Assembly: GCF_958298935.1 (NCBI RefSeq)
Contig: NC_084927.1
Coordinates: 36,522,501-36,586,500, forward strand
Direction: 5' to 3'
From: Phragmites australis
Lineage: Eukaryota; Streptophyta; Magnoliopsida; Poales; Poaceae
Length of the DNA stretch: 64,000 nt
Shown: positions 46,088 to 59,456 of the stretch, one piece after another
Layout of the letters: the number at the start of each line of letters is the position of its first letter
Numbering within the stretch: the stretch's first letter is position 1
Made by a program: the position numbers and the translations under genes
Notes under the pieces: generated by a model
Databases searched by the model: none
Seen by the model: the letters and a program-made list of their open reading frames with translations, nothing else
Told to the model about the DNA's origin: nothing

Positions 46088-48455
46088 TGTCACGTCCCAA
46101 AATTTTAATTACGTAATTAGACCATTAAGTGCTATTCCCTAGGGTTACAAAAGGTCAAAGGATAACAATACTAAGGAAGGGTAATGCAACAATTATGACC
46201 TACTCCCAAAAACCTGACCTTGACTAACTATCATGTGTGACATATATATATATATATATAGCATACTTTATCCAATTAAAAACAATATAATGGGTGCAAC
46301 ATGCTTATATGCTTGCCTTTCTCAAGTGCTTCATACACAATATCACAATCAGGTTCCATCTTAGTAATACCATCGTCACTCTCCGGTTCGTCGATTGCTA
46401 AAAGAAAAAATGGTCCATCACAATTAACGTGATGAAATGCTATGATACATGCACCAAATGCCATAAAAATATAGCAAGAGATGAGGTACTGAATAAAGAA
46501 CATGATGCAACGAGAATCATATGAATTGAAGTGCGAAAGCTCATGGTACAAAAGATTTATTTAAGCTATGTTAAAAAAGATCATAATTAAGCTAGCTATC
46601 AAGATTAAATGAGCTTCACAATTTAAACATCACTTTAATACCAAAGTATTTTTTTTTTCTAGATAGCAATGATCATAACATGAATTTTTCAAGTGGTTTC
46701 ATAATTTTAGGATAACGCATTAATTAATTGTGATTTAATTCAGCCGAAACACATTTAAATAAGTAATTAATAATCAAAAAGTATTTATAGAGTTCCAAAA
46801 ATTTTAATATGTATTTAATACTCATATTAAGCAACACAACCTCATCAAAGTAAAAAAAAGAAAAGTAAAAAAATTTATAATCTATCAGCAAAGGTAAAAA
46901 AAAAAGAAAAGAAAAACCTCTGATAAACAGTAAAATCCGGATGGTCCGGGTTGAATTCGGAACCTCCGGGTACCGGAACTTTTGAGTGAACCTCTGGGTG
47001 GGGGTCTTCTGTTAAAAAATACTTGGATTAACCTGGAATCTCCGGGTTGAAGCAGAATGCGAGTTTTTCAATGATTTGTTGGTTGATTCAACTTACATGT
47101 CTCTCTAAATTGAGGACAAGCATGTGTGGTGCTAATGCATGAATTCTAGACCTAATTTACCCACTCTGCAAACTTTAATCACTTTCCCTACCTCATCTAA
47201 ACATCCCTTCTAGCTTTTTGCCTCAAGAACAACGGTGCTTCACCATTCTTCAATTGCAACTCCGAAACTCGAAATACAACCAAACCCAATGCGCATTCAT
47301 AGCAAGATAACTTATTAGACTCACCCAAAGTCTTGTTGGAGGTTGGGGAACGTTGGTTGGGGAAGAATCGGAGGGAAAATCTTGGAGAAGATGAAGAAGG
47401 TCTGCTGAAATTGCAAAAAAAATGCGGTATGACAAAAATGATTTGCACTCCTTCAAATCTTGATGAATGTGAGAAATTCTTGGATATATAGAGAGCTAGA
47501 GAGGTGGGGAATGTAGTGGTAATACATGCATACCTTGAATCCTTATTCTTGGGTGAGATTTTGGGTGGGGCAGTGAGAAAGTTTGAGAGAGGGAAGGAGA
47601 AGAAGTGGTGCTGCTCTTGCCCCTTTGTGCTGACCGGTTGAGAGAGGGAAAGCAAGAGTGAGTGAGTGAGTGAGAAGAGAGGGGGAGGGGTGTTGGCGCC
47701 CAAGGGAAAAGGAGGGGTTAGGCTAGCCCAAGGTGGGTCCCACTTGCAAATGAAGCAACCCAAAAGCTAAAAAACATTTCCTCCTCTCTCATTTTCCCTC
47801 TCTCCTTTAATTAATCCAAATGGGTACTCTAGTGCTCCAAAAATTCTAGAATTTTTTTTTTGTCGCAACTACAAAATGAGAGGAACTCATTTTAGAATGA
47901 ATTCACCCGCAAAGCCTATGCGAGATTTAAACTAACGAAAATTTCTAACATCGGGTATTTTCCAACTACATAGCAAATATCAAACCACTATTCGAATTAA
48001 CAAGCAAATTCCAAAAATTTAACAATAAACATGATGCTTATGATGTTTAATGGCATGATTAAGGAATTGGGATGTGACACTACTTCATGTCCGCTGGCGC
48101 TGGTGGCGGGCAAGCGTAGTGTTATCTACTAGAGTGGCGTGCTTTTGAGTGGAGCCTAAGAGCATATGGCTCCACCTAGTAGTTGTTGTTCATAGATGTT
48201 ACTTTTTCACTGTGTAGTATCTCTGTAAATTATTATAAATGATAATCTTCTAAATGTGTGTAATATAATTTAATTACTCGCTCTTTCTTAAGTTTTGTTA
48301 TGATGTTACCTGTTGGAAAGGCATGTGTACTGATCTTGAGCATAAAATACGTACCGGGACTATTGAAATGATATTCTGGTTAATCATTGTAGTCGTGATT
48401 GTTTAAATGATTGACTTAATGATTAATTAGAATACTATTTGGACGGTTCTTCACA
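46088..48455 (+). mobile_element. Chimeric LTR of the same family, TSD AGCAC, with an inverted LTR piece inside
   Basis: Starts TGTCACGTCCCAAAATTTT and ends TTTGGACGGTTCTTCACA on the + strand, flanked by AGCAC on both sides (46083-46087 and 48456-48460). Its first ~150 bases and last ~375 bases are + oriented; the last part is the reverse complement of 38520-38900. Between them, 46242-48079 is - oriented and ends GGGATGTGACA, which is itself an LTR start. So one LTR terminus is embedded, inverted, inside another. Confidence 0.8.
46242..48079 (-). mobile_element. Inverted, truncated LTR segment nested in the chimeric LTR
   Basis: Colinear with the 5' parts of the LTRs at 38520-42157 and 8126-13463 (TTATATGCTTGCCTT block, CTCCGGGTTGAA/CCTCCGGG words, ACATGCATACCTTGAAT, ATGATGCTTATGATG). 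It begins next to a (TA)n run (46240-46260), and the 3' part of the LTR is missing. The base after its terminus starts CTACT, with no adjacent match at the other side. Confidence 0.7.
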
Positions 48456-49094
48456 AGCACAATGGCACATGGATACCAAAAACAGAGACACACAACGGCC
48501 AGGCCTAAGGGGGCATCACGGCATGGGTCGGGATGTCAGCACAACGGCATAAAGAGCGGGCTCAGACAGAGGGTGCGACGGCATGATGGCCGGACATTAC
48601 TTAGAGAAAGAGAAAGAACACGACGCGTCCAGAGCACCGTCTACGATAGCACAGTCGTGCTAAGCTTGATGGTGTAGTGACATACCTCGTCGATGTTTGA
48701 TAGGGGTTGAGGTCATGTATGGAAGGGTCTCAGTGCGGCCAGGCCTCTGGCCGGTCCTTCTGGTGCACTGGTAACAACGACAAGGCACTAGCATGGGTGC
48801 AGTCAACCAGGTCATGCTCTTCTCCTATCGTTAGCATCAACAACGACATGGATAGGGAGTCATGGTCAGTGGCTAATAGAGGCGTTTAGACAGTGGCGAG
48901 CGGCCATCAAGGCAGAGTCTTAGCTGGTGGCCAATAGGGACGCCAGGCTGCAGCGAGTGGCCAACCAGGCAGAGTGCAACATAGGGTGACATCCAGTAGG
49001 CGTAGCACGGCACAAAACCATGAGTGTTGATCGAGCTTCTCCTGCTGGGGCCTAGGTTTGGGCGGCAGCCGAGCTTCTTTGGCCGATCTTCCTC

Positions 49095-49945
49095 TAGTCA
49101 ATGGTTGCAAGACATGAGGGCAATAGTTCCTCGGTGCGGAAGGGCTCCTTTAGCTGCGGAGCGGTCCTCGAGCTATGTGGTGCGGAGGGGGCCTCATCTG
49201 GGGCGCGTAGGGCCTCTGGCTGTGGTGGGCTGGGGGGCCACCGACTACGGAGCGCTGAGGGGCCTCTGACTATGGAGCAGCCCTCCAGCTGCGAGCATGG
49301 AGGGGGCCTCCTACTATGGAGTGGCCCTCCAACTGTGGGGCACTGAGGGTCCATGAGTTGCCGGCGCAGAGAGGGCCTTTGACGCAAATGGCCTTTGGTT
49401 GCGGCGCATAGAGGGACCTTTGGCTGCGGAATGCCAAGGGGCCTCCGACTATGGAGCAGCCCTCCAACTGTTGGGCGTGGAGGGTCCACGAGCTACCATC
49501 ATGGAGAGGGCCTTCGGCGCTGATGGCCTCTAGCTGCGGCGTGCAGAGGGACCTCCAGCTGAGGGGCACGGAGAGGCCTCTGGCTATGGTGCACAGAGGG
49601 GCCACCGCTTGTAGTGGGCAGAAGGGCTACCACCTACGATGGGCGGAGGGGTCACCAACTGCGAAGCGCTGAGGGGCCTCTGACTATGGAGCGGCCCTCC
49701 AGCTGTGGGGCATGGAGGGTCCATGAGATGCCGAAGTGGAGAGCGCCTCTGGCACGGATGGCCTCTAGCTATGACGCGCAGAGGGACCTCCGGCTGAGGG
49801 GCATGAAACGGTCCTCCGGCTACAGGGCACGGAGAGGCCTCCGATTGCAGTGGATAGAGAGGCCATCGCCTGCAGTGGGCGGAGGGGTCATAGGCTATGG
49901 GGCATCGAGGGGCCTCCGACTTTGCACCGAAGGTACACGGGTGGA
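49095..49945. repeat. Tandem array 3, GC-rich with a higher-order pattern
   Basis: GGGGCCTCTGACTATGGAGC recurs near 49257, 49438 and 49666 (spacings about 181 and 228), with shorter ~30-base subunits of the GAGGGNCCTCNGGCTGCGG type throughout. GGTCCATGAG words recur near 49349, 49467 and 49709. Long open frames here are produced by the repeats. Confidence 0.8.
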
Positions 49946-51324
49946 GCTACTCCTGAAGCCGTGAGCGCACCTAGACATGTAGTTGTCTGCATGGGTTAGA
50001 AGAAGAAATACGACAAAGATGCAATAATTTTTAGCATGGTTCTACTGCATCCATGCTGCTCTTGATGCGTGCCAGCAAAGCTAGCCAACGGGAGATAGGG
50101 TGATTGGACCGCACCTAATAAAAATGGCAGGCTTTTTACCATGCTCCAAGCTCGCATGCCCCTGGTCTGACTTAAGCGTATTGCCTCTTAAAAAGGAATG
50201 GCTAGCATGAAGCCATCTTGAGATATTTTAACCTCCTGCATGCTGCTTTTTTAGGAAAAAAAACGTGACGTTCACTGCAGTCGTAGCCACACACACGGTT
50301 CCTACAGCAGATAAGGATTGCTCATGCCACAGTTTTAGCAATGAATGGAAGCATCACAGCACATGGCATGCCGTCAGCTTAGCCGCAGAGTAGGCACTGT
50401 AGCCGTACTTCTCTGCCATAGCAAACGTGAGGCACTGTCTATAACCCAAAAGCTATAGCTATCACATGGAACGGTACTCGGCTACTGGATTCCATACGAA
50501 TAAACAAATGTGCAGACTTCCCAAGTAAGAAAAAGGATGCCACAATCCACAACCAGAACGTGCGAACATACGAGACGAACTAACCTCGTCAGTGCTGTAC
50601 GGGCTAACATTTGGGTTGTAAAGACACCAAAGGGAAACTTCAACAAGGACAGTGAGGTCGGCTTCGCTGGAGCCAACGGGCCTGCAGGGCCTGTCGCAGG
50701 CATCCCCGTGCTCCCGTGCGTGCCCGCTCGAGCAGAACAACAACGGTGATCTCTCGTGCGCCGTGGCGACCTTGCCTTCCAATGGCCACAGGACATGCCA
50801 AGCTAAGTGCACATGGCATGCCGGCAATGGTACACCAACTCATCCAGAGCGTGGTGGCAGTGACAGGGGCTACTCCGTCCGGCAAGCGCGGCGAGGTTCT
50901 GAACACATCGACAATATCAACCTTGCGGAAGCTGGCAACACTCCCACGGACACCGGGCCACGTGGCACTGGCCGTCCCATGCCTACCGTTCTATACGATG
51001 AAACGTGCCAGCATGCCCATGCTTGTGGAGCCTGGTTGTAGCAGCTTGGGATGCTCAAGCTGGCGAGCGTAGTGGTGGTTCCGAAGGCATCGGCGCGGTA
51101 GAGCTTGTAGAAGACGATGATATGCGAGCCTGAGCTGACTCACCATGCGCCCACCGCAGTGACCACACGTGCACGGGGTGGCGCATGCCACGCATCGGTG
51201 GCTCAAACATGCCCGACCGGTGCCCAAACGCAACGGCTAGTGGTCGTCACCTGACGCATCGTAGCAGCAGGCATCCTCTTCTAACGAACACCTTCGTCCT
51301 CTCTTTTTTCGGTGGAACTTTTTA
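49946..51324. other. Interior of the putative array-bearing element, no gene recognised
   Basis: The 50460-51240 part is GC-rich and has overlapping frames on both strands. A - strand frame near 51060-51125 (VFYKLYRADAFGTTTTLASL) looks gene-like and could be a captured fragment, but I do not recognise it. Confidence 0.35.
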
Positions 51325-51582
51325 CTCGTGTCATAGGAAGGGGAAATAATTGTAGTCCAAAGAGGGGATCTTTTTTTCTGCCCCTTGAGGGCTTATCTTA
51401 TAGAAAAAAGTGGAGCAAAAATTATTAATACGCTCTTAAAATATTATGTTACAATTATACGTATAAGATTATTTATAACCTTTCACACCTTAAATATGGC
51501 GTAGTAACTAAGATACTATGATCATTATAGTAATACGGTCGTACGTCGTCTAGATATCTAAGATTAGAGTGTTTCCCTAACA
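51325..51582 (+). mobile_element. LTR-like segment (right member of a pair)
   Basis: Ends GTGTTTCCCTAACA and aligns with the 3' two thirds of 37881-38261. The expected TGTTGGGG start is not visible, so its 5' part is lost or strongly diverged. Confidence 0.55.
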
Positions 51583-54079
51583 AGAATCAGTGTTAACAGC
51601 GCAAGAGGTCTGTGCGCACACAGGCTGTTGTTGATTCGCTGACATCTGATGATCACCACCTAAACCTAATGTTAGGGACCATGTTACCGTAACATGGCAC
51701 GTCAATCAATCCACACAAAGGAGACGAGGATAATGATTTGCTGCCATCCTACAAGCCTGCTGTCTACTTGACTCCTTAATTTCTCTTGCTTCAGTCTACA
51801 CATCAGAATCCTGAATTTCTCTTACAGAAACCAGCCATGGTCTGTTGCCTCTTCACCGGTTCTTGGATCATACAGCTAAACTGTAATCCTAGGCTCCTAG
51901 CTAGACTAGAGCTATGAGCAGGGAGTATACATATCTGTAGAAGTAGCAGTACAAGTAGTCACAAATCACAGTGCATCAAGAGCTATGTACTACGTGTTAG
52001 AGCTGACTAATTAGACTGTGTCTATTGGGCTAGTATGAGACCCGGTATTATAGGCATAACTCAAATATGGCACAATCTAGGCATGGAGTAGACTAGCGCA
52101 AGGCCCGGTATTATAGGCACGACTCAAACATGACACGACCTAGGCACAGAACATCATATCTAGACTGACGCTGCGGCACATTATGTCAGTCTGGCCCGGC
52201 TAATCCTCGTCGCCCTGTCTTACCCCTGCGTCGTCGCCCTACCCCACCACGCTTCACTACCATTCCACATCTTCGACTTCTATTAGTTTATTTTCTTCTT
52301 TAATGATGCCCAGTCCTTCCCCGCCACATCGCCACCGTACCCTACCGCCCGACACGGCACAGTCTCTCATGGGTCGTGCTGTAGATCGAGCCTCCAGCAC
52401 GGCACAACTCTGTTAGTTAGATAGGTTTGACGGGCTATGTCCTAACTAGATCAGGCCTATGTCAGGACAATCCGAGAGGCCAAGTTGATCAGGATTGTAA
52501 TATCCTATGGTTTAAAATTTTTGCGTCGTTGTACCATTAATACTTTTATATATATTATATAGTTATGATATTATTTTTATTGTACTATATATATATATAG
52601 TAACTACTTAATTAAAAACTGATATAAAAGATATCGAAAAAAAGATCTTAAAGCCATGGCTTGATTAGTTAGCCGGACCGGCCCCAGAGGGACAATTGAC
52701 CAGGTCTGCTACGTGAAGAGGTTTCGTCGACCTCATTTCAACATGTTGGAAAGAGTAGCGAGCAACTAAATCATTGCAAGATTTGAGCGACGAAAACGGG
52801 GATGCTCCTCCTACTTGCATGTGGACCAGCGAATTCCAATCCAAGTGGGCTTGCCGCGTCTGTGATATGACATTGCATCGTCTGCTAGCTGCTGCGGCTG
52901 CTGCCGCCGCCTAGGGGAGACTGACATGGCGGGCAGCATTGCCCTTGTGTGAGCACGAGTCTGTCTCGGTGACGGTAACCTAGCAAGCAACATTGCCAGT
53001 CCCGTGAACTTGCTTCTGCCGATGCACTCATTCCTTTCAACATAACGATGATACGATCCACAGATTCTGTGTACTAAACAAAGCCGGGTCACCAGCTGAT
53101 TTTGTTGCCTTCAGGGCTTGTCGGAGACTCGGTAATTTCAACGGTTCATCATAGGTATCAGCACCATGGTTGAATGAAAGATTGATTATTAAAAGTGTCG
53201 ACGGTAATACCGATTCATCTAGGTAGCGGGTCAGCCCCGGGCAATCTCGGTTTGGGATTTCGATCATTGATAAAGGCCTCGAACAAATCGGATTCAGATA
53301 TGGTGGCAATTTTCTGTATGCTCCAGGTGAAGTGTGCCTGAGGTATTCTTGCCTCAATCGGTTAGGTGGAGTTACTCGATTGGCCGTAGAATAAACAAAT
53401 GAAATTAGGTTTTGCATTGTGAATGACTAAGATTCAAATCTTGTGTAGTTTTATTAGTGCCTCTGAAAACTTTATGTTCTCGTTGTGTACATATCACTGA
53501 GTCATCAGGCTCAGTTCAAATTTTAAATACTAGCCGGTCGTTGTTTTAGGTGAGCGTTTTGTCCTCTGTCGCTTGTCGAAAAAAATCTTTTGAGAGAGAG
53601 ACAGAGGTAGAGATAGAGAGACGGTTACATGTTCGTGGAAAGTGTCTGGTCTAAAAAACAATATTTTAGAAACACGTTGGCGAGAATTAGCCGCCGAGAT
53701 GGATCAACGATGATGGCCGCCTAATAAGAGTCCGACGTCTCTGTACATGATGGCTCCTTGATGGACGACACTGACATCTTGCTTTCTCAATCTTCCAAAA
53801 TGAGATGAGATGTACCTATTTGTCTTTCATATTACCTGCATAAATAGTTATAGATTTCTCGGAGAAAGCTGCGAGATGCAAAATCAAATCTAATGCTGAC
53901 GTGTATTAGAAAATAGTACGTGCATATGGCCGAAGACGCACCATCAAAGCACGGATCACTTGATAAGCCTATCACGCTTTGAGGTCTGGATTACTAAATC
54001 CTGCAGCTTATCTTTATCAATGTCTAATATCTGCTGCCGCAAAATACTGTAGAGCACGATTTACCGATCCTAGCTTTCG

Positions 54080-54355
54080 CTCTCTTCTCCAACAGCTACC
54101 GCATAGCTGCTTTTTCTAGACTACAGTGAAATAGGTTGGGAACGGGAGTCGGCAAATTCGCTGTCGGATACGGCTCCCGTATCACTGTAGCTAGCGTATG
54201 CACGTGGATCTGAAGTGAGTACGAGAGTAATGTAAATTAGTAAATAGAGTAGCGGTTGGAGATGAAAAAATATGGGATATTATAATAGTGTTAGGAGATA
54301 CTGTAATAGTATTATAGAGGATGAATTTTTAGAGTTTCTGTTGAAAACGGACTAA
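54080..54355. mobile_element. Degenerate relative of the 34596-34925 MITE
   Basis: Shares TTCTCCAACAGCTACCGC at the left, GGTTGGAGATGAAAAAA, ATACTGTAATAGTATT, and TAGAGTTTCTGTTG at the right with the better-preserved copy. Confidence 0.5.
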
Positions 54356-54963
54356 GTGACCGTGTGCAATAACAAAAATATAAATATTGAATATGGTAAT
54401 ATTAAATATAAATTAAAGATATAGAAATATGGATGTGTCATAGAAATACCGTTGAACAAATTCATCATAAGCGATACTATAGTTTAATTTCGTATGTGAT
54501 CCAAAAAAGATGAGATTATCTGTTAAAATCAGTCTCATGTCCGTAGTTGATAACAAGACGATGAGGTAAGAGAATAATGATGGATAGTAAAAATAGATAA
54601 ATTATTTATATTTTAAATGTATTTATTAGGTGTGAGGAAAGTAAGTGAAGGAGTGATACGAAATCTAACTCGTGTTTTATATAGTAGATATTTATGAAGC
54701 AGATATTTATTAGTGCATGTTTTATATAGTTGTTACCAGAATCATTTTCGCTCCATGGTCGGATAAAATTGTCTGGCAAAAGGATGACATACACATATAT
54801 ATCTTTTCGATTTCCATAGCCGGTTGGGCTCGCCATTACCCACGTTTTTGGAATGTAAATAGTAAAGCAAAACTTTCAACAAAGGAGACTAAAAAAACAT
54901 TTCTTGTTGATTTTGACTATTGACTCAAGGTGACGCGAAGGAACGTGATGAAATCTGGACCAT

Positions 54964-55021
54964 GCTGCCGACGGCGAAAGACTTCCAACCAAGCTGCCGA
55001 CGGCCAAAGACTTCCAGCCAA
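54964..55021 (+). repeat. 29-base tandem duplication
   Basis: GCTGCCGACGGCGAAAGACT plus TCCAACCAA is repeated at once with two substitutions. Confidence 0.85.
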
Positions 55022-57945
55022 GCTGTGATCGAACCAAACTCTGAAACTCTTCCGTTCTTCCTGAGATGTTCATGTCTGTACGAGTATGAAGAACACAAAA
55101 GTTCAGGCACTCAAATTTCTCCCGATACCTCTTATTATTATTTTTCATCTCTGTTACAGTCATATTGAAATAGCCATGTAATCTATTATTCTATTACATA
55201 TATTGAAGGGTCAAGAACCAGAGCAATTCTAGGGATAAATATTGTAGCTATAGGTCCAAGTATACATGTTACATATATACATATATGTATATATATACAC
55301 ATGTACTGTGCAATTCTAAGGTTATGTTACTGTAGCTGTTGTTTATATAGCATGTATATGCATACGTATATACATAATTTTGCAAAAAATATATGCATGT
55401 GTATATACATATGTATACATATACATATACGCATCTATATATGTATATATGCGTGCACATAATTTTTACAAAATTCTAGAAAAATAGCAAAAGAAATAAT
55501 AGCTATATTGATAAATTGGTTGAAATAATCTGAAATGCTTAGAAAAATATCTAAAACTCAAAAATATATGAAACAAATTTAGTTAGGTTTATATTATTGT
55601 CGTCTACATGTTAAAATTATATGCATACATGAAAGTATCAATGTTTTCCTCATAATTAAATGAATCTGTTAAATATTAATAAATTTATAAATAAATATTG
55701 AGATATCTAAAATTGGTGGATCTAATTTTTTTAATCTTCTTTTGTCATGCTCTATTCAAAAAAATAACGTGGCTTAGACGCACCAATCCGCTTAGTTGGC
55801 ATGATGCTTAGTTCATACGGATCAGAACTCCTTTGGCATGATGGAATTGTGTTGGACTGGACCGGATTGGATATATTCTCAAGCACGTGGCACTATCCAC
55901 TGTGGTTGTCAAAGCGAAATATGCAAACTTAAGACCAATCCAAAGAAAAACGGGGAGGGAAAAATGATAAAAGATGGGACGAAAGAGATCGCAGGTTTTG
56001 AACTGTATTCAATCGGTAGCTTTCCGAACAATCTTTTTTTGATAGAACAGGAGGACCATGCCCCTACTTGTTAAAACTTTCCCAACAAAATTGACCGGTG
56101 CGAGCCGTAAGCATCCTTTTGCAGTCATTGATCGATTAGATTAAGGTTTTTAGGTGCATAGCCTTTTACTAATGCCAATTTTTTTTTATATCGGAGCAGC
56201 AGCAGTAGAAGCTGGTAAGAAAACAAACCAAAGTTGGCCGTTGGTGTAGAAACTCGTATTAAAAAAAAAATGCAACTGCACGTAATCTAAAGAAAGAATT
56301 ACTGGTCTAAAAGGACTAAATAACCGCAACGTTGAAGTGAATCATCGTTCGCCCTAATCATGCTGAGCCGCCAGAAACTAGCGAATGTGATTCTGTGTTT
56401 CATAAAAAAAATACTGTGATTCAGTGGAAAAAGGCAGGCCATCAAGAGAGGATAGAATGTCTGCCGGCTGCTGGCTGTCCAGTCGTTCAACGCAGGAAGA
56501 TGCCGTGAAGCTGGACTCCTGCCAAGGGACCCGTCCTCCTTCAAAAACGATGGCTTTCCTCGCAGCAGAAGGGTCCGCTGCTAATCATGCACGTACCTGA
56601 CACCCGAATCCAGAAGCCAGAAAGGAAAACGAAACCCATCTCCCTCCGATCGAGTCTTTGAAGCCATTAGAAGACCTTGAAAGCAAAAAGGGATGAGTTT
56701 CTGGAGCAGAGGAGCAATTCCACTTTGCATCTTCAGGCTTGTGAAGAAATGGATGTCGTATTGGTTGGCTCCTCCTCACGGCCATCTCCCTTTCGTGGCA
56801 TCGCCTGGTGAGGTTACTTGTGTAAAAGACCATCCATCGTGTGTGCAAGTATTGAAGGAAAAAAAGATGGAGAAAAATGGAACGAGTGACTGCAGAAAAC
56901 AATTGACCTTGCGCGTAATGTTCACTTTATTCAGTTTTCTAGTGTTGATATCGGCTCGTTACCCGAACGGTGATGAATGAAACGGTCTTTCTGAATACAA
57001 AACTGTGCATAATTTCCCCTCCTTGAACAGCGACACCTGCATTCTGTTTCTTTTTCTTTTTTGGCTGGATAAGGTGATTAATAATTGTGGCAAACAAATG
57101 CAATTGGGGAGGCAGATGATGCCGTGGTGTTGACCTACGTCTTGGTATTAGAGCAATCAGTAATAGACGAACTAGGGTCGAGCATCAGAAATCAAAGGCT
57201 CTACCACCTGTCTGATTTAGCATGTGGTTTAGCACGATCAAATAGCATTTCTTTTACAAGAGACATTGTCTATGTGCTCAGGGCCAGATTCAGAACAACG
57301 GGCCAGGCTGACGGATCTGCATTACTAGCACAACAGTAAGAGACATAATCAACAAGATCAATAAACTATATGCATACATTTGAAGGGGGCTTGGGGGTTC
57401 CCATGGGCGCCAGCCAGGCAGGGAAGGGGGGGGGGGGGTACTTGAGCTCCCCTGCCCCCTAAGATCTGCCGCTGTATGTGCTGAACACAGCATCGAGGGC
57501 TCTGTCCAAAAGCTTTGAAGAAAACTAAACCGAACCATTCAAGATAAGTTAAATAATATTGATTTTTTTTTTGCACTAATGGGATCCAATTCAAGACCAC
57601 AATGTGTTTTGCCAGGACCACTCTTGCCCATCGAGTGAGAAGGACAAGCATTACCCGATGCGCGTGAAAAACAACACGCATTACTCGAAATCTCTGATAG
57701 AGCTACATTGTCGCCGCCTTGTAGATCCGAGAATAGCTTTATCTTGTACCAATCCCGTCAGTCATGATCTGATCATACCGTGAAGGAAATGGAATTATCA
57801 TTTGCCGCGCATTAGCACCCAAGCAAGAACAGGCAACGCCAAAAGCCTCGTAGTAGGGATGCACGTGAAGCGATTGGTGGATATATATATTTTAATTTAA
57901 ATTAATAAACTAACCAGTCATTTTAAAACAGGACATGATAGACTA

Positions 57946-59456
57946 TCTATCTATTATATTATTATTTAAGGAAAAAAGTATCACGTTCGCTTTAAAAGTC
58001 ACAAAATTACTACGTTAATTAAAAAAAAGAAAAGAATTTAGATAACTCATTATTATAAACATCTAATTAATGGTCTAGATTAAACAAAAAACTCATATCA
58101 AATATGATTAATAAATAACTAAATTCGAAAACCAAAACATCCATACCAAATACAATTAATAAATACATAAATTCGGAATTAAAAATTATAAAAAATTAAC
58201 AGTTCGATTTCTATATGGTTTGAGAAGCAAAATATCTAAATAAATAGTCCAAATAAAATAAAATAAATAATAATTAAAATTTAGGTTAGAATATTAAAAA
58301 ATAAGGATCAATATCAAATATAGTCTTATAAAAAATAAAATTATTATAAAAATCAAATACCTAAATAAATAGTCTATGTAAAATACAATTAATCAATAGC
58401 TGAAATTTATAATAAAAATAATATTTTTTCAAAATTCTTACTAAGATAATAGATTAAGAAACATCGTGTAGCTTAAGGTCATTATATCAAACAGGCAACA
58501 GGCAAGACAAATATATTCTGATTTTAGTTGGACTGCCTTTACCTGACTCATAATTTTGATAGTTGATCAAAACATATACGAGAACCAATACGTGTATACA
58601 ATTCAGGTACAAGTTTGAAGCATAATTTTCTTTTTCACTAACATAATTTTTATTTTTATTTTCTAATTTTGTGTGTTTGTAACTTAATGACACCAATCTT
58701 ATAAAAACTACATAGACTATTTTTTAATCAAAGATTATCGTGACAAAATATTGCAGCGATGCTAGCCACGCTATTAGCGTACGCCACCTTACTAGTTATC
58801 TTAATATTTAAGAGTGGAAAGGAGTCAGCATGTTCGCTCTACCATGTTAATCTTAAAAAAAAAATCTAGACCACTCATTATTATGAGCATCTAACAGTCT
58901 AGATTAAATTAAAGAATCCATATCAAATATAATTAATAAATAGCTAAATTCAAAATTATTTTTTTGGAAAATTAGCCGTTCAATTTCCATATGATTTGGG
59001 AAGGAAAATATCTAAATAAAGAGTTCAAATAAAAAAAGAGCCACCGCATTCGCTCCAAGGCCACAAAATTACCATGTTAATATAAATAAAGAAAAAGATC
59101 TAGATCACTTATTATTATAAATATATAACGATCTAGATTAAATCAAAGAGCTCATATCTAATACGATTAATAAATAGCTAAATTCGGTATTAAAAATTAT
59201 AAAAAATTAGCAGTTTGATTTTCATATGGTTTGAGAAGCAAAATATTTAAATAAAGAGTCCAAATAAAATAAAATAAATAATAATTGAAATTGAGGTTAG
59301 AATAGAAGAAAAAAATTCATATTAAATATAGTCTTAGAAAAAATTAAATTATTATAAAAATCAAATAACTAAATAAAAATCCATTTAAAATATAATTAAT
59401 AAAATATTATTATAATAAAATATTACATCAAGCCTAGCATGGGTCACCTTGCTAGT
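57946..59456 (+). mobile_element. Composite Helitron-like block with two CTAGT ends
   Basis: It begins A/TCTATCTATTATATTATTAT, a Helitron-type 5' end. GCTAGCCACGCTATTAGCGT...CACCTTACTAGT/T ends at 58796 and a related CCTAGCATGGGTCACCTTGCTAGT-type end lies at 59456, each followed by T. The AT-rich interior repeats three times (about 57970-58440, 58805-59035, 59040-59420), sharing ATCTAGAtcactTATTATTAT-like and ATATGGTTTGAGAAGCAAAA words. No Rep/helicase coding is present, so it is non-autonomous. Confidence 0.55.

Larger units (their letters stand above)
51583..57945. other. Gene-poor, transposon-derived stretch
   Basis: No recognisable gene. It contains a 63-base tandem duplication (CCCGGTATTATAGGCA at 52041 and 52104) in hAT-like GGCACG-rich sequence, a 13-G run (57426-57438), a - strand open frame at 53037-53417 of unknown nature, and AT/TATG-rich simple sequence at 55255-55460. 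Confidence 0.5.

Noticed and set aside
49024..49964. Open frames up to 131 residues with repeated words
   Set aside because: Products of tandem array 3; repeated peptide words follow the DNA repeat, and both strands are open.
53037..53417. 126-residue - strand open frame
   Set aside because: No recognisable motif and no promoter or splice context; probably repeat-derived.
55240..55460. Open frame of Tyr/Ile-rich low complexity
   Set aside because: Translation of TATG/TATA simple sequence.
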